Below are positions 30,473 through 38,496 of a stretch of DNA of 47,030 bases, piece by piece. The notes under the pieces were generated by a model that saw nothing but the letters and a program-made list of their open reading frames with translations, did no database searches and had not been told where the DNA came from. The stretch is from assembly GCA_016710275.1 (NCBI GenBank), contig JADJXS010000005.1, forward strand, positions 1-47,030. Direction: 5' to 3'. The stretch comes from Phycisphaerales bacterium (GTDB lineage Bacteria > Planctomycetota > Phycisphaerae > UBA1845 > Fen-1342). Position numbers and translations under genes: made by a program. Position 1 is the first letter of the stretch; each line of letters opens with the position of its first letter.

Positions 30473-31380
30473 TTACTTTTTCAGCGGAACGCCCACGACA
30501 CTGACGGGCTGCGGATCTCCATAGCCCTGCCCCAGGAGGATCAGGTCGGCAACGGAGGGGTCGTATTCGGGAAGGACTCCGGATCGCCAGCCGACGTAGA
30601 GGCCAGCGCGGACCGGATCGCTTCCCAGGCTCTTTTTTTTTGCGGGTCCGCCCCGCTGGTGGCCTCCCGCAGCCAGGGCAGGTCAAACGCCGCGTCCATC
30701 ACCAGCTCCAGCGTGCGGTCATTGATCAGCCGCAGCTGCGAGACTTCCTCGTTGCTCACGCGATAGTTGACCGCCAGACACGCCACTGCGAGGTCCCACT
30801 GGTCGGCGGCGGGCGGGGCTTCGCCGGCGGCGAACCGGGCCGCGAATTCCAGTGTGCGGCGGAAGATCCGCGCGTACTGCGGCAGCGGCTCCCGGACCAG
30901 CTCCCCCCCGACCTTGGCATAGCTGCAGGGCACTCCCGGCAGGAACAGCGCCCGTCGGATCGTCGGGCAGACCCAGACGTGCCCATCCCCCAGCGTGTGC
31001 TCATATCCTCCGACCAGGTCCCGCCGTGCCAGTCCCGCCGGCGTCGGCGGATAGTCCCGGTCGATCCCGATCCAGTAGCTGATCTCTGGCCTCCGACCTC
31101 CGACCTCTGGCCCCTCCCCCGGCCACCACGTCTGGTGCTCGGGAACGAACGCGGCCCGCTCGACGACGCTGCCGTCGTGCGGCTCCGGGACCAGCAGCAG
31201 CCCCTCGCCGCCGTCCGGCCCCTGGCGGAGGTGGTTCGCGCTGTAGCGGTCATGCGCCAGCTGTCCGGTCACGACGTCGTCGAGCCGGTCCCACAGCCCG
31301 CGGGCCTCCAACACCGCGCGGTCGACGCGTCCGGCGGCGTTGGGGAGCGCGCGGGGCAGGTAGTAGCGGAAGGTGCCCAT
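30473..31380 (-). CDS. Predicted frameshift product of the tail assembly chaperone (G-T type)
   Basis: If ribosomes slip back one base on the A9 run at 30633-30641, the product continues for 53 residues and stops at TAA 30475-30473, giving about 302 residues. The -1 extension has a protein-like composition (GLYVGWRSGVLPEYD, then LILLGQGYGDPQPVSVVGV). It ends 7 bp before the tape measure start, exactly the lambda gpG-gpGT layout. The zero-frame tail is Pro/Thr/Ser-rich and leaves a 75-bp gap. Frameshift efficiency is unknown. Confidence 0.6.
30541..31380 (-). CDS. Tail assembly chaperone (zero-frame product, 279 aa)
   Basis: It starts at ATG 31380 with no clear ribosome binding site. It lies between the major tail protein and the tape measure, the position of tail assembly chaperones. 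The body is helical with Trp/Tyr-rich segments (EISYWIGIDRDYPPTP, GGYEHTLGDGHVWVC). A heptamer repeat tract (31079-31120) is inserted in frame and encodes PEVGGRRPEI near residue 90-100. The last 30 residues, after the A9 run, are Pro/Thr/Ser-rich and look like the non-extended form. Longer than lambda gpG (140 aa), so it may have gained a domain. Confidence 0.65.
   Translation of the reverse strand: MGTFRYYLPRALPNAAGRVDRAVLEARGLWDRLDDVVTGQLAHDRYSANHLRQGPDGGEGLLLVPEPHDGSVVERAAFVPEHQTWWPGEGPEVGGRRPEISYWIGIDRDYPPTPAGLARRDLVGGYEHTLGDGHVWVCPTIRRALFLPGVPCSYAKVGGELVREPLPQYARIFRRTLEFAARFAAGEAPPAADQWDLAVACLAVNYRVSNEEVSQLRLINDRTLELVMDAAFDLPWLREATSGADPQKKRAWEAIRSALASTSAGDPESFPNTTPPLPT
30633..30641 (-). 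promoter_or_regulatory. A9 slippery site for -1 frameshifting
   Basis: On the minus strand the zero-frame codons are CAA AAA AAA AGA, giving the heptamer A-AAA-AAA that fits X-XXY-YYZ. RNA polymerase slippage on A9 would give the same outcome. No other homopolymer this long occurs within the structural genes; the next is an A8 at 23317-23324. Confidence 0.65.
31079..31120. repeat. Heptamer tract inside the tail chaperone gene
   Basis: Units CTGATCT, CTGGCCT, CCGACCT, CCGACCT, CTGGCCC, CTCCCCC. Six units are 42 bp, so the reading frame is kept. Confidence 0.8.
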
Positions 31381-31387
31381 GGGGAGC

Positions 31388-31415
31388 CGTCAGCGGTCAG
31401 CGGTCAGGGGTCAGG
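31388..31415. repeat. Heptamer tract, four units (GGTCAGC type)
   Basis: Units CGTCAGC, GGTCAGC, GGTCAGG, GGTCAGG lie directly upstream of the tail chaperone start at 31380, where a ribosome binding site would be expected. Confidence 0.8.
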
Positions 31416-31443
31416 ACGGTGGTTATGCCGTGCGCAATATCGG

Positions 31444-31491
31444 CGTCTTATTCGCCGGCTTATTCGGCGGCTTATTCGGCGGCTTATTCGG
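31444..31491. repeat. Tandem 12-mer with repeated stop codon
   Basis: Four near-identical 12-bp units, GCCGCCGAATAA on the minus strand, cover the end of the 101-aa gene. In that gene's frame each unit reads Ala-Ala-Glu-stop (one reads Ala-Gly-Glu-stop), so the gene end, including its TAA, is repeated four times in tandem. Confidence 0.85.
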
Positions 31492-31789
31492 CTGCGCGGC
31501 GGCGCTTCGGCTTCTCGTCGGGAGGGATCTCCGCCGCGGCTTCCGACCCCTGACCCCTGGCCCCTGTCCCCTGTCCTCTGGCCTCCGCCACCGGCCGGCG
31601 GAGCTGGTCGGCCAGCGCGCTCAACCGCGCCCCGAGCCGCGCCACGTCGCCCGGCTCGTCGAGGCAGTGCTCGATCGCCCGCGCGGCGGAGAGTCCCAGG
31701 TCCTGCGCGAACACCCGCGCCGCCTGGGCCACCGCCAGCCGCCCGTCGTCATCCAACGCGTCCAGTTGTGCCTGCTGCGTCTCTGTCAT
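31484..31789 (-). CDS. Small tail-region protein, 101 aa
   Basis: The start at ATG 31789 has AAGGGAG upstream. Residues 1-70 are helical and Ala-rich (QQAQLDALDDDGRLAVAQAA, then an acidic helix). The C-terminus from about residue 70 is encoded by a heptamer tract (31543-31591) and reads RGQGTGARGQG, like the end of the ribbon-helix-helix protein at 3651. It lies between the major tail protein and the chaperone gene, so it may be a small assembly factor. Four tandem stop codons follow. Confidence 0.6.
   Translation of the reverse strand: MTETQQAQLDALDDDGRLAVAQAARVFAQDLGLSAARAIEHCLDEPGDVARLGARLSALADQLRRPVAEARGQGTGARGQGSEAAAEIPPDEKPKRRRAAE
31543..31591. repeat. Heptamer tract, seven units (CTGTCCC type), inside a gene
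   Basis: Units CCGACCC, CTGACCC, CTGGCCC, CTGTCCC, CTGTCCT, CTGGCCT, CCGCCAC: 49 bp that keep the frame open within the 101-aa gene. Confidence 0.85.
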
Positions 31790-31807
31790 CGCTCGGTCTC
31801 CCTTGTT

Positions 31808-31863
31808 CTGACCACTGACACCTGACCGCTAATTGCTGACACCTGACCGCTGACCGCTCTCTC
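31808..31863. repeat. Heptamer tract, eight units (CTGACCG type)
   Basis: Units include CTGACCA, CTGACAC, CTGACCG, CTAATTG, CTGACAC, CTGACCG, CTGACCG, CTCTCTC. It fills the gap between the 101-aa gene and the end of the major tail gene. Confidence 0.9.
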
Positions 31864-32782
31864 ACGCAATCGCCTGCAGCACGGCCGCCGTCAGCGGCAC
31901 GACGCTGTCGCTCGACGCGACGCAGTCGATCTGGATCCGGTTCATGCCCAGCTGCGCGCCCTGGCCGCCGGCCTCGAGGACCTTGACCGTCCCCAGCAGG
32001 GCCTGCAGGTACAGGTGCTCGGCCGTGGCGTTGGCGACGCGGTCCCCGTTGGGGGTGAACTTGCGGCCGTAGCCCAGCCAGCCGCTGGAGCCGTTGAGGA
32101 CCGTGCCGTTGAGCCCGAACGTCGTGAGGGCATTGGGCCCGATGTATGACACGTCGACCTGCGGCGTGCCGGCCTCGATCCCCACGAACGAGTTGTAGAC
32201 CTCGGACTCGCCTCCGGCCTCGATCAGCCGGACCCCGCTGGTGCAGGTGAACTCCTGGATGCCGTCCAGCGCCGACCCGTTGACGGCGTTCGGACCCGCG
32301 CCGAACCGGTTTCCGGCCGCGAGGTTGCCGGAGAGCGCCACCGAACCGCCGGGGACGATCGGGTTGTTCGTGCCGTCCCAGCCGGCCGCCAGGACGACGT
32401 CGGCCGAGGCGAACCCCGAGTGCGGGAACCGGATGGTGGTCCAGTAGGCCACGAGCTGGTTGACCGCCATCCGCGTGTGGCTGGTCGTGGCCCGGGCCAC
32501 CTTGCCGGTGAGCGTCGCCAGCGCGAAGTACAGGTAGCTGGCCGATGTCACCGACAGTCCGCCGGCGCCGATGTTCGCCAGCACCACGTCGACCTGTTCG
32601 GTGGTGAAGGAAATCAGCGGCTTGAGCCGGGCATTGCCGCGAAACATCGGGAACGGGTGCCCCGCCGGCGAGGAGAGCAGCGTCTCGATCTCCGGCGCGC
32701 ACCGCACGTTCTCGACGTGCGAGAACTCGACCGAGGAGGGGAGGACCACCTTGTCGAGCTTGAACGGGTTGGCGATGGCCAT
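31862..32782 (-). CDS. Probable major tail (tube) protein
   Basis: This 306-residue protein starts at ATG 32782. It is strand-rich with high Ala, Gly, Val, Ser and Asn content and no enzymatic motif, as for tail tube subunits. Typical segments are NRFGAGPNAVNGSALDGIQE and LTTFGLNGTVLNGSSGWL. It precedes the chaperone and tape measure genes, the conserved order in siphophages. Heptamer tracts lie in both flanking gaps, so it may be expressed as a separate, abundant unit. Position gives most of the support. Confidence 0.65.
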   Translation of the reverse strand: MAIANPFKLDKVVLPSSVEFSHVENVRCAPEIETLLSSPAGHPFPMFRGNARLKPLISFTTEQVDVVLANIGAGGLSVTSASYLYFALATLTGKVARATTSHTRMAVNQLVAYWTTIRFPHSGFASADVVLAAGWDGTNNPIVPGGSVALSGNLAAGNRFGAGPNAVNGSALDGIQEFTCTSGVRLIEAGGESEVYNSFVGIEAGTPQVDVSYIGPNALTTFGLNGTVLNGSSGWLGYGRKFTPNGDRVANATAEHLYLQALLGTVKVLEAGGQGAQLGMNRIQIDCVASSDSVVPLTAAVLQAIA

Positions 32783-32810
32783 CGGGGCGGACCTCCATGT
32801 CCGAAGGAGC

Positions 32811-32838
32811 GGTCAGGCGTCAGCGGTCAGACGTCAGC
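32811..32838. repeat. Heptamer tract, four units (GGTCAGN type)
   Basis: Units GGTCAGG, CGTCAGC, GGTCAGA, CGTCAGC in the gap upstream of the major tail protein gene. Confidence 0.75.
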
Positions 32839-32877
32839 ACGCTCGGGTGTGCATGTGCGGGTGGAATTCACTGGCCT

Positions 32878-33414
32878 CTACGTCAGTTGTTTCGTGCTCG
32901 TCCGCCGCGCGGCGTGGATCAGCGCCTCGAGCCGTTTCGCGTGGAACTCCGACAGCGACTGGGCGTCGCGGCTGTCGACCGTGGTGACTTCCGCCGCCTT
33001 GTCCGGCTGGCCGCTGATCCGTTTGGTGCTGCCGTCGGCCGCCCGGAACGTCCCTTCAAACGGGTTCTTGAAGTAGCCGGGGGGCTTCATCGTCAGGGTG
33101 GCCGCATTCGACGTGCCGGTGATCGTGAAAAACGCCAGCATGAACCGCATCGACCGGCCGGTGAGGATGTCGTCGACGAACTTCCCCTGGCCGCGGCCGA
33201 GGCCCCGCTTGATCTCCTGCAGGTAGAACGGCTCGCGGGCTTCATGTCCGAACCGCGCCCGGTTAGAGGGTCCGAAGTGCGGCCGCAGCAGTTTCTCGTG
33301 CCAGAACTCGGCCGTGTCCCTGAGCGCCTGTTTCCGCAGGCGCGCGAACTCCCGCGCCAGCCCCGGGATCGGGCTGTTGTTCTCAATGACGGGCCGCAAC
33401 ACCACGCACGGCAT
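32878..33414 (-). CDS. Head-tail/tail completion-type protein, 178 aa
   Basis: The start is ATG 33414. The protein is helical at the N-terminus (LAREFARLRKQALRDTAEFW) and basic, then has a strand-rich centre with GTSNAATLTMKPPGYF and a helical, charged end. It lies directly before the major tail protein, where tail-terminator or minor tail proteins are expected. No family is recognised. A heptamer tract (33433-33467) precedes it. Confidence 0.55.
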   Translation of the reverse strand: MPCVVLRPVIENNSPIPGLAREFARLRKQALRDTAEFWHEKLLRPHFGPSNRARFGHEAREPFYLQEIKRGLGRGQGKFVDDILTGRSMRFMLAFFTITGTSNAATLTMKPPGYFKNPFEGTFRAADGSTKRISGQPDKAAEVTTVDSRDAQSLSEFHAKRLEALIHAARRTSTKQLT

Positions 33415-33432
33415 CCTGCCGCTCCTCTCTCT

Positions 33433-33467
33433 CGACTCTCGACTCTCCGCTCTCAGATCTCGTCTCT
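33433..33467. repeat. Heptamer tract, five units (CGACTCT type)
   Basis: Units CGACTCT, CGACTCT, CCGCTCT, CAGATCT, CGTCTCT. The tract bridges the gap and the last codons of the 153-aa gene. Confidence 0.8.
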
Positions 33468-33914
33468 CCGCAACACCTGGATCCGCCCGCGGCCGATCGT
33501 TTCATCCCGGACGTCGACGACGTAGTCCTTGAGCGTCCACCACAGCCGTTCCTCGTTTTCGTACAGCGCCCCGGTGATCGTCGCCGGCACGGTGAACGAC
33601 CACTGCCCGGCGGCGGCGTCGACGACGGTCAGCGCAGCGCCTGCGATCAGCGTGTCCAGGACCGTCCCGGCGTGGTTGGCGACGATCATCCGCAGCGCCA
33701 TCCCGGTCAGGTCGATCGCCACCGGCGGCGACTGCGTGTCGTAGGCCGTGATCGTGTCGACAGAGAATCCGAACTCCCCCAGGAACAGCGTCAGTTCGGT
33801 CCCGAGGACCCGCTGCGGCGCGTTGTGCGCATAGGGCTGCACGACGATCAACGGAGAGTCGCCTCCGGCGACCTGCCCCAGCGAGACCAGGAGATTTCCG
33901 ATGGCTGAGGTCAT
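33453..33914 (-). CDS. Baseplate/fibre N-terminal-domain-like protein, 153 aa
   Basis: The gene starts at ATG 33914, ATGA-coupled to the 218-aa gene. After a linker, residues about 50-125 form a small beta domain (DLTGMALRMIVANHAGTVL, then AGQWSFTVPATITGALY). The pattern recalls the BppU/baseplate upper protein type domain found at the N-termini of phage receptor-binding assemblies. The last residues derive from a heptamer tract. A structural role in a fibre complex with its neighbours is likely. Confidence 0.55.
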   Translation of the reverse strand: MTSAIGNLLVSLGQVAGGDSPLIVVQPYAHNAPQRVLGTELTLFLGEFGFSVDTITAYDTQSPPVAIDLTGMALRMIVANHAGTVLDTLIAGAALTVVDAAAGQWSFTVPATITGALYENEERLWWTLKDYVVDVRDETIGRGRIQVLRRDEI

Positions 33915-34567
33915 GTAGCGTGCACCAGTTGACCGACGACCGTAGCGGTATCGGTGATGTTCGCCCCGGCCGTGGTTTTCACGGCCTTCCGCATCAGTTC
34001 GGTGCCGACGCCGAGTGCCCCGGTCCCGCGTTCAATCCAGACGAGTTCCCACGGAGTCTGACCGGTGTCCACGACCACGTCCGCCTCGACCAGCTTCTTC
34101 GCCGCCAGCACGGCCGTGTTGAGTGCGTCCAGGTCCAGGCCACCCGCATCGCTGATCGGCAACCCGCCGGCCGCATCGGCCGCCGCGTTTGGCAGGGCCG
34201 TCAGCCCCAACCGCACGGCGTTCTGCGGGTCGTAATCGACGAGGTGCACGTAGCAGCCGATGACTACCATGCCGGTCACTGTGCCGCCGACCATCACGCC
34301 GTTCGCCCCTGTCGCCACGGCCGCGTCCGGCAGGTCGAGTCGATAGTAGCCGTCGCCGATGTGCTCAATTCCGCCGTCGGAGTGAGCCGAATCGAGCGCC
34401 GCCAACGCCGCTTCTGTGATGCTGGTTTTCGTCGCCCCTTCTCGGCGATACCAGAGGTCGATCCCCGACGTGTTGTGCTCGACGGCTGTTTCTGGCGTGC
34501 CGTCTCCGCTATCCACGATGCGGATCACGACGCTCTGGTCGGTGCTGTCCTTCTTGATCGCCCTCAT
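33911..34567 (-). CDS. Fibre-associated hypothetical protein, 218 aa
   Basis: The gene overlaps both neighbours as ATGA. The N-terminal domain (residues 1-125) is beta-rich (SVVIRIVDSGDGTPETAVEH, then GIDLWYRREGA, and GYYRLDLPDAAV). It is followed by an Ala/Gly/Pro linker and a C-terminal mixed domain. Proteins of this form often lie between fibre or propeller genes in environmental phages. No enzymatic motif is seen. The function is unknown, presumably virion-associated. Confidence 0.6.
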   Translation of the reverse strand: MRAIKKDSTDQSVVIRIVDSGDGTPETAVEHNTSGIDLWYRREGATKTSITEAALAALDSAHSDGGIEHIGDGYYRLDLPDAAVATGANGVMVGGTVTGMVVIGCYVHLVDYDPQNAVRLGLTALPNAAADAAGGLPISDAGGLDLDALNTAVLAAKKLVEADVVVDTGQTPWELVWIERGTGALGVGTELMRKAVKTTAGANITDTATVVGQLVHAT

Positions 34568-35808
34568 AGCGCCATCCCGTTCTGTTGCATGGTCCGCAGG
34601 AGACGGCTGCCGATCACCACCTCACCCAAGACCAAGTCGTACGTCGTATTCAGCTCGCTCCATCCGACCAGCACCTTGCCGTTCCCGGCCCGCCACGTCG
34701 TCGCCATCCTCTCGAACGTGTGAGATGCCTGCAGATCCGCGAGTTTCGTTTCGCTGCTCCAGGTGTCGGTCGCGACGTTGTAGGTGCGATAGTAGATCGC
34801 GGTGTCACGTGTCCCGGCGACGTCCTTCACATAGGTCAGCAGCAGGTTGATGCCGTCATACGTGGTCAGCGTGATGGCCCACGCCTTGCCGCCGCCGAGA
34901 ATGTCAGCGGTCTGTGTGCTCCACGTGCCGGCGACAGTATTGCCGCGCCTTCTCAGGCAGACGCGACCGAAGTTGGCACCTGTTTCGCCTGCCGCCCGCA
35001 CGTAGGCGACCCAATATGTCGCGTCGTCGGTCTGAGCATCGTCGGCGTGCCCTACGTGCGACGTGCCGAGCGCATACCCGCCGTCGTCGAAGGCCGCACC
35101 ACCAGTGCCTGTCACCTCAGTGGCGGTTGAGGCAAACGGCAGCGAGGCGGCTGCCGTCTCGAACGCATGCGACGGATCAGCGGTGTTCCCCAGAGACAGC
35201 CCGAAGGCGAGGTAGCCGTCGGTCAGTTTGACGACCCGACCGCACTCGAAGAAACCGATGTCCGCGAACGTGATCCCGCCGCCGAGCGCCGTCCATCCGC
35301 CCGCACCAGCGTTGCCGGTCATGCCCGCGCCGATCAGGCGGTGCGCGCGGTCGGTGACATCCTGTTCCGAGGAACCGTACAGCGTCGTCACGACCTCCGA
35401 CCCATAGTCGTGGGCCAGACGCGACATGCCGTTCCGGCTCGCGAGGTCTTCGGTGATAATCGTTGGAGTTCCAAGACCTCCCGAAGTTCGCTCCCAACGC
35501 ACCCATACCCACTCCGAGGTGGAGCCGGTGTTCGTCAGCATCCACACGTACTTGGTCCCGCCGTACGTGCCGAAGACCAGGGAGTACGACTTCCCGTCGT
35601 TGATGATCCCGCTCAGGTTTCCCGATCCACCGTTCGTGTTCGTCGCCGAGAGCGACCCGAGAGACGTTCCATACAGGCACTTCAGAACGCCAGCCTCGAC
35701 GTAGAACACCCACAGGAGATCGTCGTCCGGGTCCCAGTAGTAGGGATTATTGGACGGCATCCCGCAGACAAACGGGTCGGTCGATCCGCTGACAACGACG
35801 GTGGCCAT
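34564..35808 (-). CDS. Beta-propeller-like fibre or exposed protein
   Basis: This 414-residue protein starts at ATG 35808, just before the stop of the secreted 571-aa gene, and is ATGA-coupled to the 218-aa gene. It is almost entirely beta-structured with recurring W-x-Y/W and T-x-DG-type blades: YYWDPDDDLLWVFYV, YVWMLTNTGSTSEWVWVRW, YWVAYVRAAGETG, LLLTYVKDVAGTRD. This fits a sialidase-like propeller or a tail-fibre shaft or head. No catalytic Asp-box (SxDxGxTW) is obvious. A receptor-binding role is plausible. Confidence 0.6.
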   Translation of the reverse strand: MATVVVSGSTDPFVCGMPSNNPYYWDPDDDLLWVFYVEAGVLKCLYGTSLGSLSATNTNGGSGNLSGIINDGKSYSLVFGTYGGTKYVWMLTNTGSTSEWVWVRWERTSGGLGTPTIITEDLASRNGMSRLAHDYGSEVVTTLYGSSEQDVTDRAHRLIGAGMTGNAGAGGWTALGGGITFADIGFFECGRVVKLTDGYLAFGLSLGNTADPSHAFETAAASLPFASTATEVTGTGGAAFDDGGYALGTSHVGHADDAQTDDATYWVAYVRAAGETGANFGRVCLRRRGNTVAGTWSTQTADILGGGKAWAITLTTYDGINLLLTYVKDVAGTRDTAIYYRTYNVATDTWSSETKLADLQASHTFERMATTWRAGNGKVLVGWSELNTTYDLVLGEVVIGSRLLRTMQQNGMAL

Positions 35809-37524
35809 TCAGTTCACTCCGTCTCCAAACACCTTCCGCTCCAGACGCTCGACGCGCTGCTCGAGCGTCAGGACCGGTGGCGGCAGCGGCTCCAGAGGGT
35901 CGGTCAGCCGGTAGGTCCAGCGCGCCCACGGCACGCGATACTCGCCGGCCTGCAGCTCCGGGGCCTGCGCCGGGCTGCACGGCGTGTAGACCGCCAGCAG
36001 CTTGCGCGGCGAATCCGGCAGCGTCGTGAGCGTCGCGTAGACGCGGTGCACGCTCGCCGTGTTCTGCGCCGACGCCAGAACGGTCGTCGCCCCGTCGCGG
36101 TAGTAACGCAGCAGCAGCGGATGGCGGTGGATTTCATCCATCTTCCGCATGACGGCGACCTCGCAGTCGCCGACCGTCATCGCGTTGAGGTCGGGGCGGC
36201 CGAGACTCGTCAGCGTCTGCTGCCACACCGTGCTGACCGCGACCGGCTGCGTCGGCGGCGTCAGATAGCCCTCCCACCACACGATCCGCGCCTCCCGGCC
36301 TGCACTCTGCATCGCCCACAGGTAGTGCATCATGAATCCGGAGAACGACTCGGAATCGACGAAGTCTCCGGTGCCGTCCTGAACGGCCGCAAAGATCGTC
36401 GGGCCGCGGTGCCGAATCGATAGCTCCCGCCACGCCTCGGGATCCGCGAGCTCGCGTTGCCACTGCGTCCTCCGGGCCGCGATTTCGGCGGCGTGCTCGG
36501 GCCGGCACAGAGACGCCGGGCGGTAGTAGCCCATGTAGGTCTGCAGCGACGCGGACGGGTTCTGTCCGTGCTGGTTGTTGGCGTAGCCGATCGTGCGAAA
36601 GGGGACCGCCCTCCATGCCGGCGACAGGTTCGACTGCAGCGCCGCATAGAACGCCCGGTACTGTTCGCGGATCAGCTGCTGGAACGCGGGTTCTGCTTTC
36701 GGAGGCGGCGTCGTCCGCAGCAGCCCGACCCAGTCTTTCGCCCTCAGGTCGATCTGGTCGAGCTCGGCGTCCGTCTTCCAGCGGCAGACGTAGAGCGTCT
36801 CGCCATAGTCTCCCGACAGGACGTGCCAGTCGCTCCCGGTGATCGGCTGCAGGTTCTCCCACCGCCAGTCGCTGCGCGGCGTGCTGAGCGACGCGAACTG
36901 CCTCTGATTGATGTCGGCCCGGTAGATGAACACGCGCCCGGCAATGTACAGGCTCGCAAAGTCGAGCCGCGCCCCCTCGTTGTTCTCGCGCAGGATGATG
37001 CTGGTCGGCGCTTTGATGATCGTCTGCAGCTTGCTCAGCCACGGCGACGTCGCCATCCGGAGGCCGACGTCGGCCCACTTGGCGGGGCCGGCGAACGGCG
37101 ACGGGAACGGCGTGTCGTCCAGAGTCCCGTCGGCGAGCCGGCGGATCGACAGGTGCGACTGCGGCCAGTTGGTTTCCGTGAGCGGATCGATCCTCGGAAA
37201 TGCCCAGTCGATCGCGTCGGTGATGTTGTTCATCCGCAGCGCGAGCGGCTGCCGGTCGAACGTCTCCAGCACCGGCGCGCCCTGTTCCAGAGTCAGCGAG
37301 CTGCCGACCCGCAGGAACGACGTCCCGGAGAGCACGTGCCAGTCCGGCACGCGGATCGCCGGCTCCAGCGGCAGACCCTCGACCTGCCGGTCGCGCTGCC
37401 ACTCATACGTGTGGCCGTCGATGTGCCAGATCGAGAACGCCAGCGGAGGCGCAGGCTCGGCGGCGCTCGCCGCCGCACACAGCAGCAGCACATTACAGAT
37501 TGCGACCTGAATGGCACGGCGCAT
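35809..37524 (-). CDS. Secreted 571-aa protein of unknown function
   Basis: The start is ATG 37524. Residues 1-21 are a clear signal peptide (RRAIQVAICNVLLLCAAASA, with cleavage before AEPAPPLAF). The mature protein is Trp-, Arg- and Gln-rich, mixed alpha/beta, and ends with a coiled coil (LEQRVERLERKVFGDGVN). No catalytic motif was recognised. It sits inside the head-tail structural operon, where signal peptides are unusual, so it may be a moron-encoded secreted factor or a peripheral virion protein. The coiled-coil end suggests oligomerisation. A heptamer tract (37539-37566) fills the gap upstream. Confidence 0.7.
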   Translation of the reverse strand: MRRAIQVAICNVLLLCAAASAAEPAPPLAFSIWHIDGHTYEWQRDRQVEGLPLEPAIRVPDWHVLSGTSFLRVGSSLTLEQGAPVLETFDRQPLALRMNNITDAIDWAFPRIDPLTETNWPQSHLSIRRLADGTLDDTPFPSPFAGPAKWADVGLRMATSPWLSKLQTIIKAPTSIILRENNEGARLDFASLYIAGRVFIYRADINQRQFASLSTPRSDWRWENLQPITGSDWHVLSGDYGETLYVCRWKTDAELDQIDLRAKDWVGLLRTTPPPKAEPAFQQLIREQYRAFYAALQSNLSPAWRAVPFRTIGYANNQHGQNPSASLQTYMGYYRPASLCRPEHAAEIAARRTQWQRELADPEAWRELSIRHRGPTIFAAVQDGTGDFVDSESFSGFMMHYLWAMQSAGREARIVWWEGYLTPPTQPVAVSTVWQQTLTSLGRPDLNAMTVGDCEVAVMRKMDEIHRHPLLLRYYRDGATTVLASAQNTASVHRVYATLTTLPDSPRKLLAVYTPCSPAQAPELQAGEYRVPWARWTYRLTDPLEPLPPPVLTLEQRVERLERKVFGDGVN

Positions 37525-37538
37525 CGGATGTCCTTTCC

Positions 37539-37566
37539 CTGAATCCTGAATCCTGAATCCTGACGC
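37539..37566. repeat. Heptamer tract, four units (CTGAATC type)
   Basis: Three identical CTGAATC units and one CTGACGC lie between the tail completion gene and the secreted 571-aa gene. Confidence 0.85.
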
Positions 37567-37572
37567 GCAGCG

Positions 37573-38097
37573 TCACTCCCCATCCCCCCACTGCACGCGC
37601 ACGGCCGCGTGGTAGAACCGGCCCAGGCTCTCCCAGTCCTCTTCGCGGGTGCCTCCCCAGTTGACGACCTCGATGTCGGTGATCGACAGGTGCGACTCGG
37701 CGGGGGTGAACGGGCTGCTGGTGTCGTCGGCCGCGCTGAGGTCGGCGACGTCTTCGAGGACGCCGCTGAGGAAGTTCCAGGCGTGCCACTCGGCGGAGAC
37801 CTGGTCTTGGAAGTGTTCGGGGGGGGTGTCGATCGCGAGGAACAGGAACAGGGATCCGGACGGCCGCAGGTAGTTCTGGGCGCCGCCGCCGATCAGGCGG
37901 AAGTGCAGGCTGTCCCCCATCGACACGATGGCGACCGGCCGGTTGGGGGTGCCGAGGACGTTCCGCGCGTGGACGCGGGTCAGGGCGGCGGTGCGGGTGC
38001 TGGTGCCGGTGGCCGTCTGGAACGTGGCCGACGCCGCGACCATCTGCCGCAGTTTCTCGGCGGCGATCGCGGCGACGTTGGTGGCGGAGACGGACAT
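37573..38097 (-). CDS. Tail completion/terminator-like protein, 174 aa
   Basis: The start is ATG 38097, 9 bp after the preceding stop. An N-terminal helix (NVAAIAAEKLRQMVAASATF), a central alpha/beta core with LFLFLAIDTPPEHFQDQV and a C-terminal strand pair (ITDIEVVNWGG, then FYHAAVRVQWGDGE) match the size and shape of lambda gpU/gpZ-type or HK97 gp10-type proteins. The order after the gpFII-like gene agrees. It would cap or join the tail to the head. Confidence 0.65.
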   Translation of the reverse strand: MSVSATNVAAIAAEKLRQMVAASATFQTATGTSTRTAALTRVHARNVLGTPNRPVAIVSMGDSLHFRLIGGGAQNYLRPSGSLFLFLAIDTPPEHFQDQVSAEWHAWNFLSGVLEDVADLSAADDTSSPFTPAESHLSITDIEVVNWGGTREEDWESLGRFYHAAVRVQWGDGE

Positions 38098-38106
38098 GCG
38101 GGCCGG

Positions 38107-38484
38107 CTACAGGTCACTGGGTGTCAGTTCTCCCTGGCGGTCGATCGAGCGGCGGACGAACCGGCAGGTGATCATGCCGCCGCCGCGGCGGACGGTGGTG
38201 TCGAAGCTCCAGCGGGGTTCTGCGGAGTCTTCGCCGGCGCGGCGGAGGGCGTCGCGGAGGCGGGGGTCTTGGATGCCGGTGGTGTCGGATTCGAGGCAGG
38301 AGACGAGGCACGCGGCGCGGCGGGTGCGGTGCGACTGCCCGTCGTCGACGGGCGCCGGCTCGTCCTCGACGATCGCCGTAATCCGCCGCGGCTCCCCGCC
38401 CACCGGCTGATACACGACCTGCTCGCCGAACACGGTGAGCAGGTCGGGCGTGGCTGCGGCGGCATAGTCGCTGGTGAACGACAC
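38107..38484 (-). CDS. Head-tail joining protein (gpFII-like)
   Basis: This 125-residue protein starts at ATG 38484. It begins with a helix, then a strand-rich region in which FGEQVVYQPVGGEPRRITAI and a later CRFVRRSIDRQGEL resemble the small beta barrel of lambda gpFII-type connectors. Position after the capsid and cement genes and before the tail completion gene supports this. A 31-bp inverted repeat lies just upstream. Confidence 0.65.
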   Translation of the reverse strand: MSFTSDYAAAATPDLLTVFGEQVVYQPVGGEPRRITAIVEDEPAPVDDGQSHRTRRAACLVSCLESDTTGIQDPRLRDALRRAGEDSAEPRWSFDTTVRRGGGMITCRFVRRSIDRQGELTPSDL

Positions 38485-38496
38485 GGATCGGTCCTC

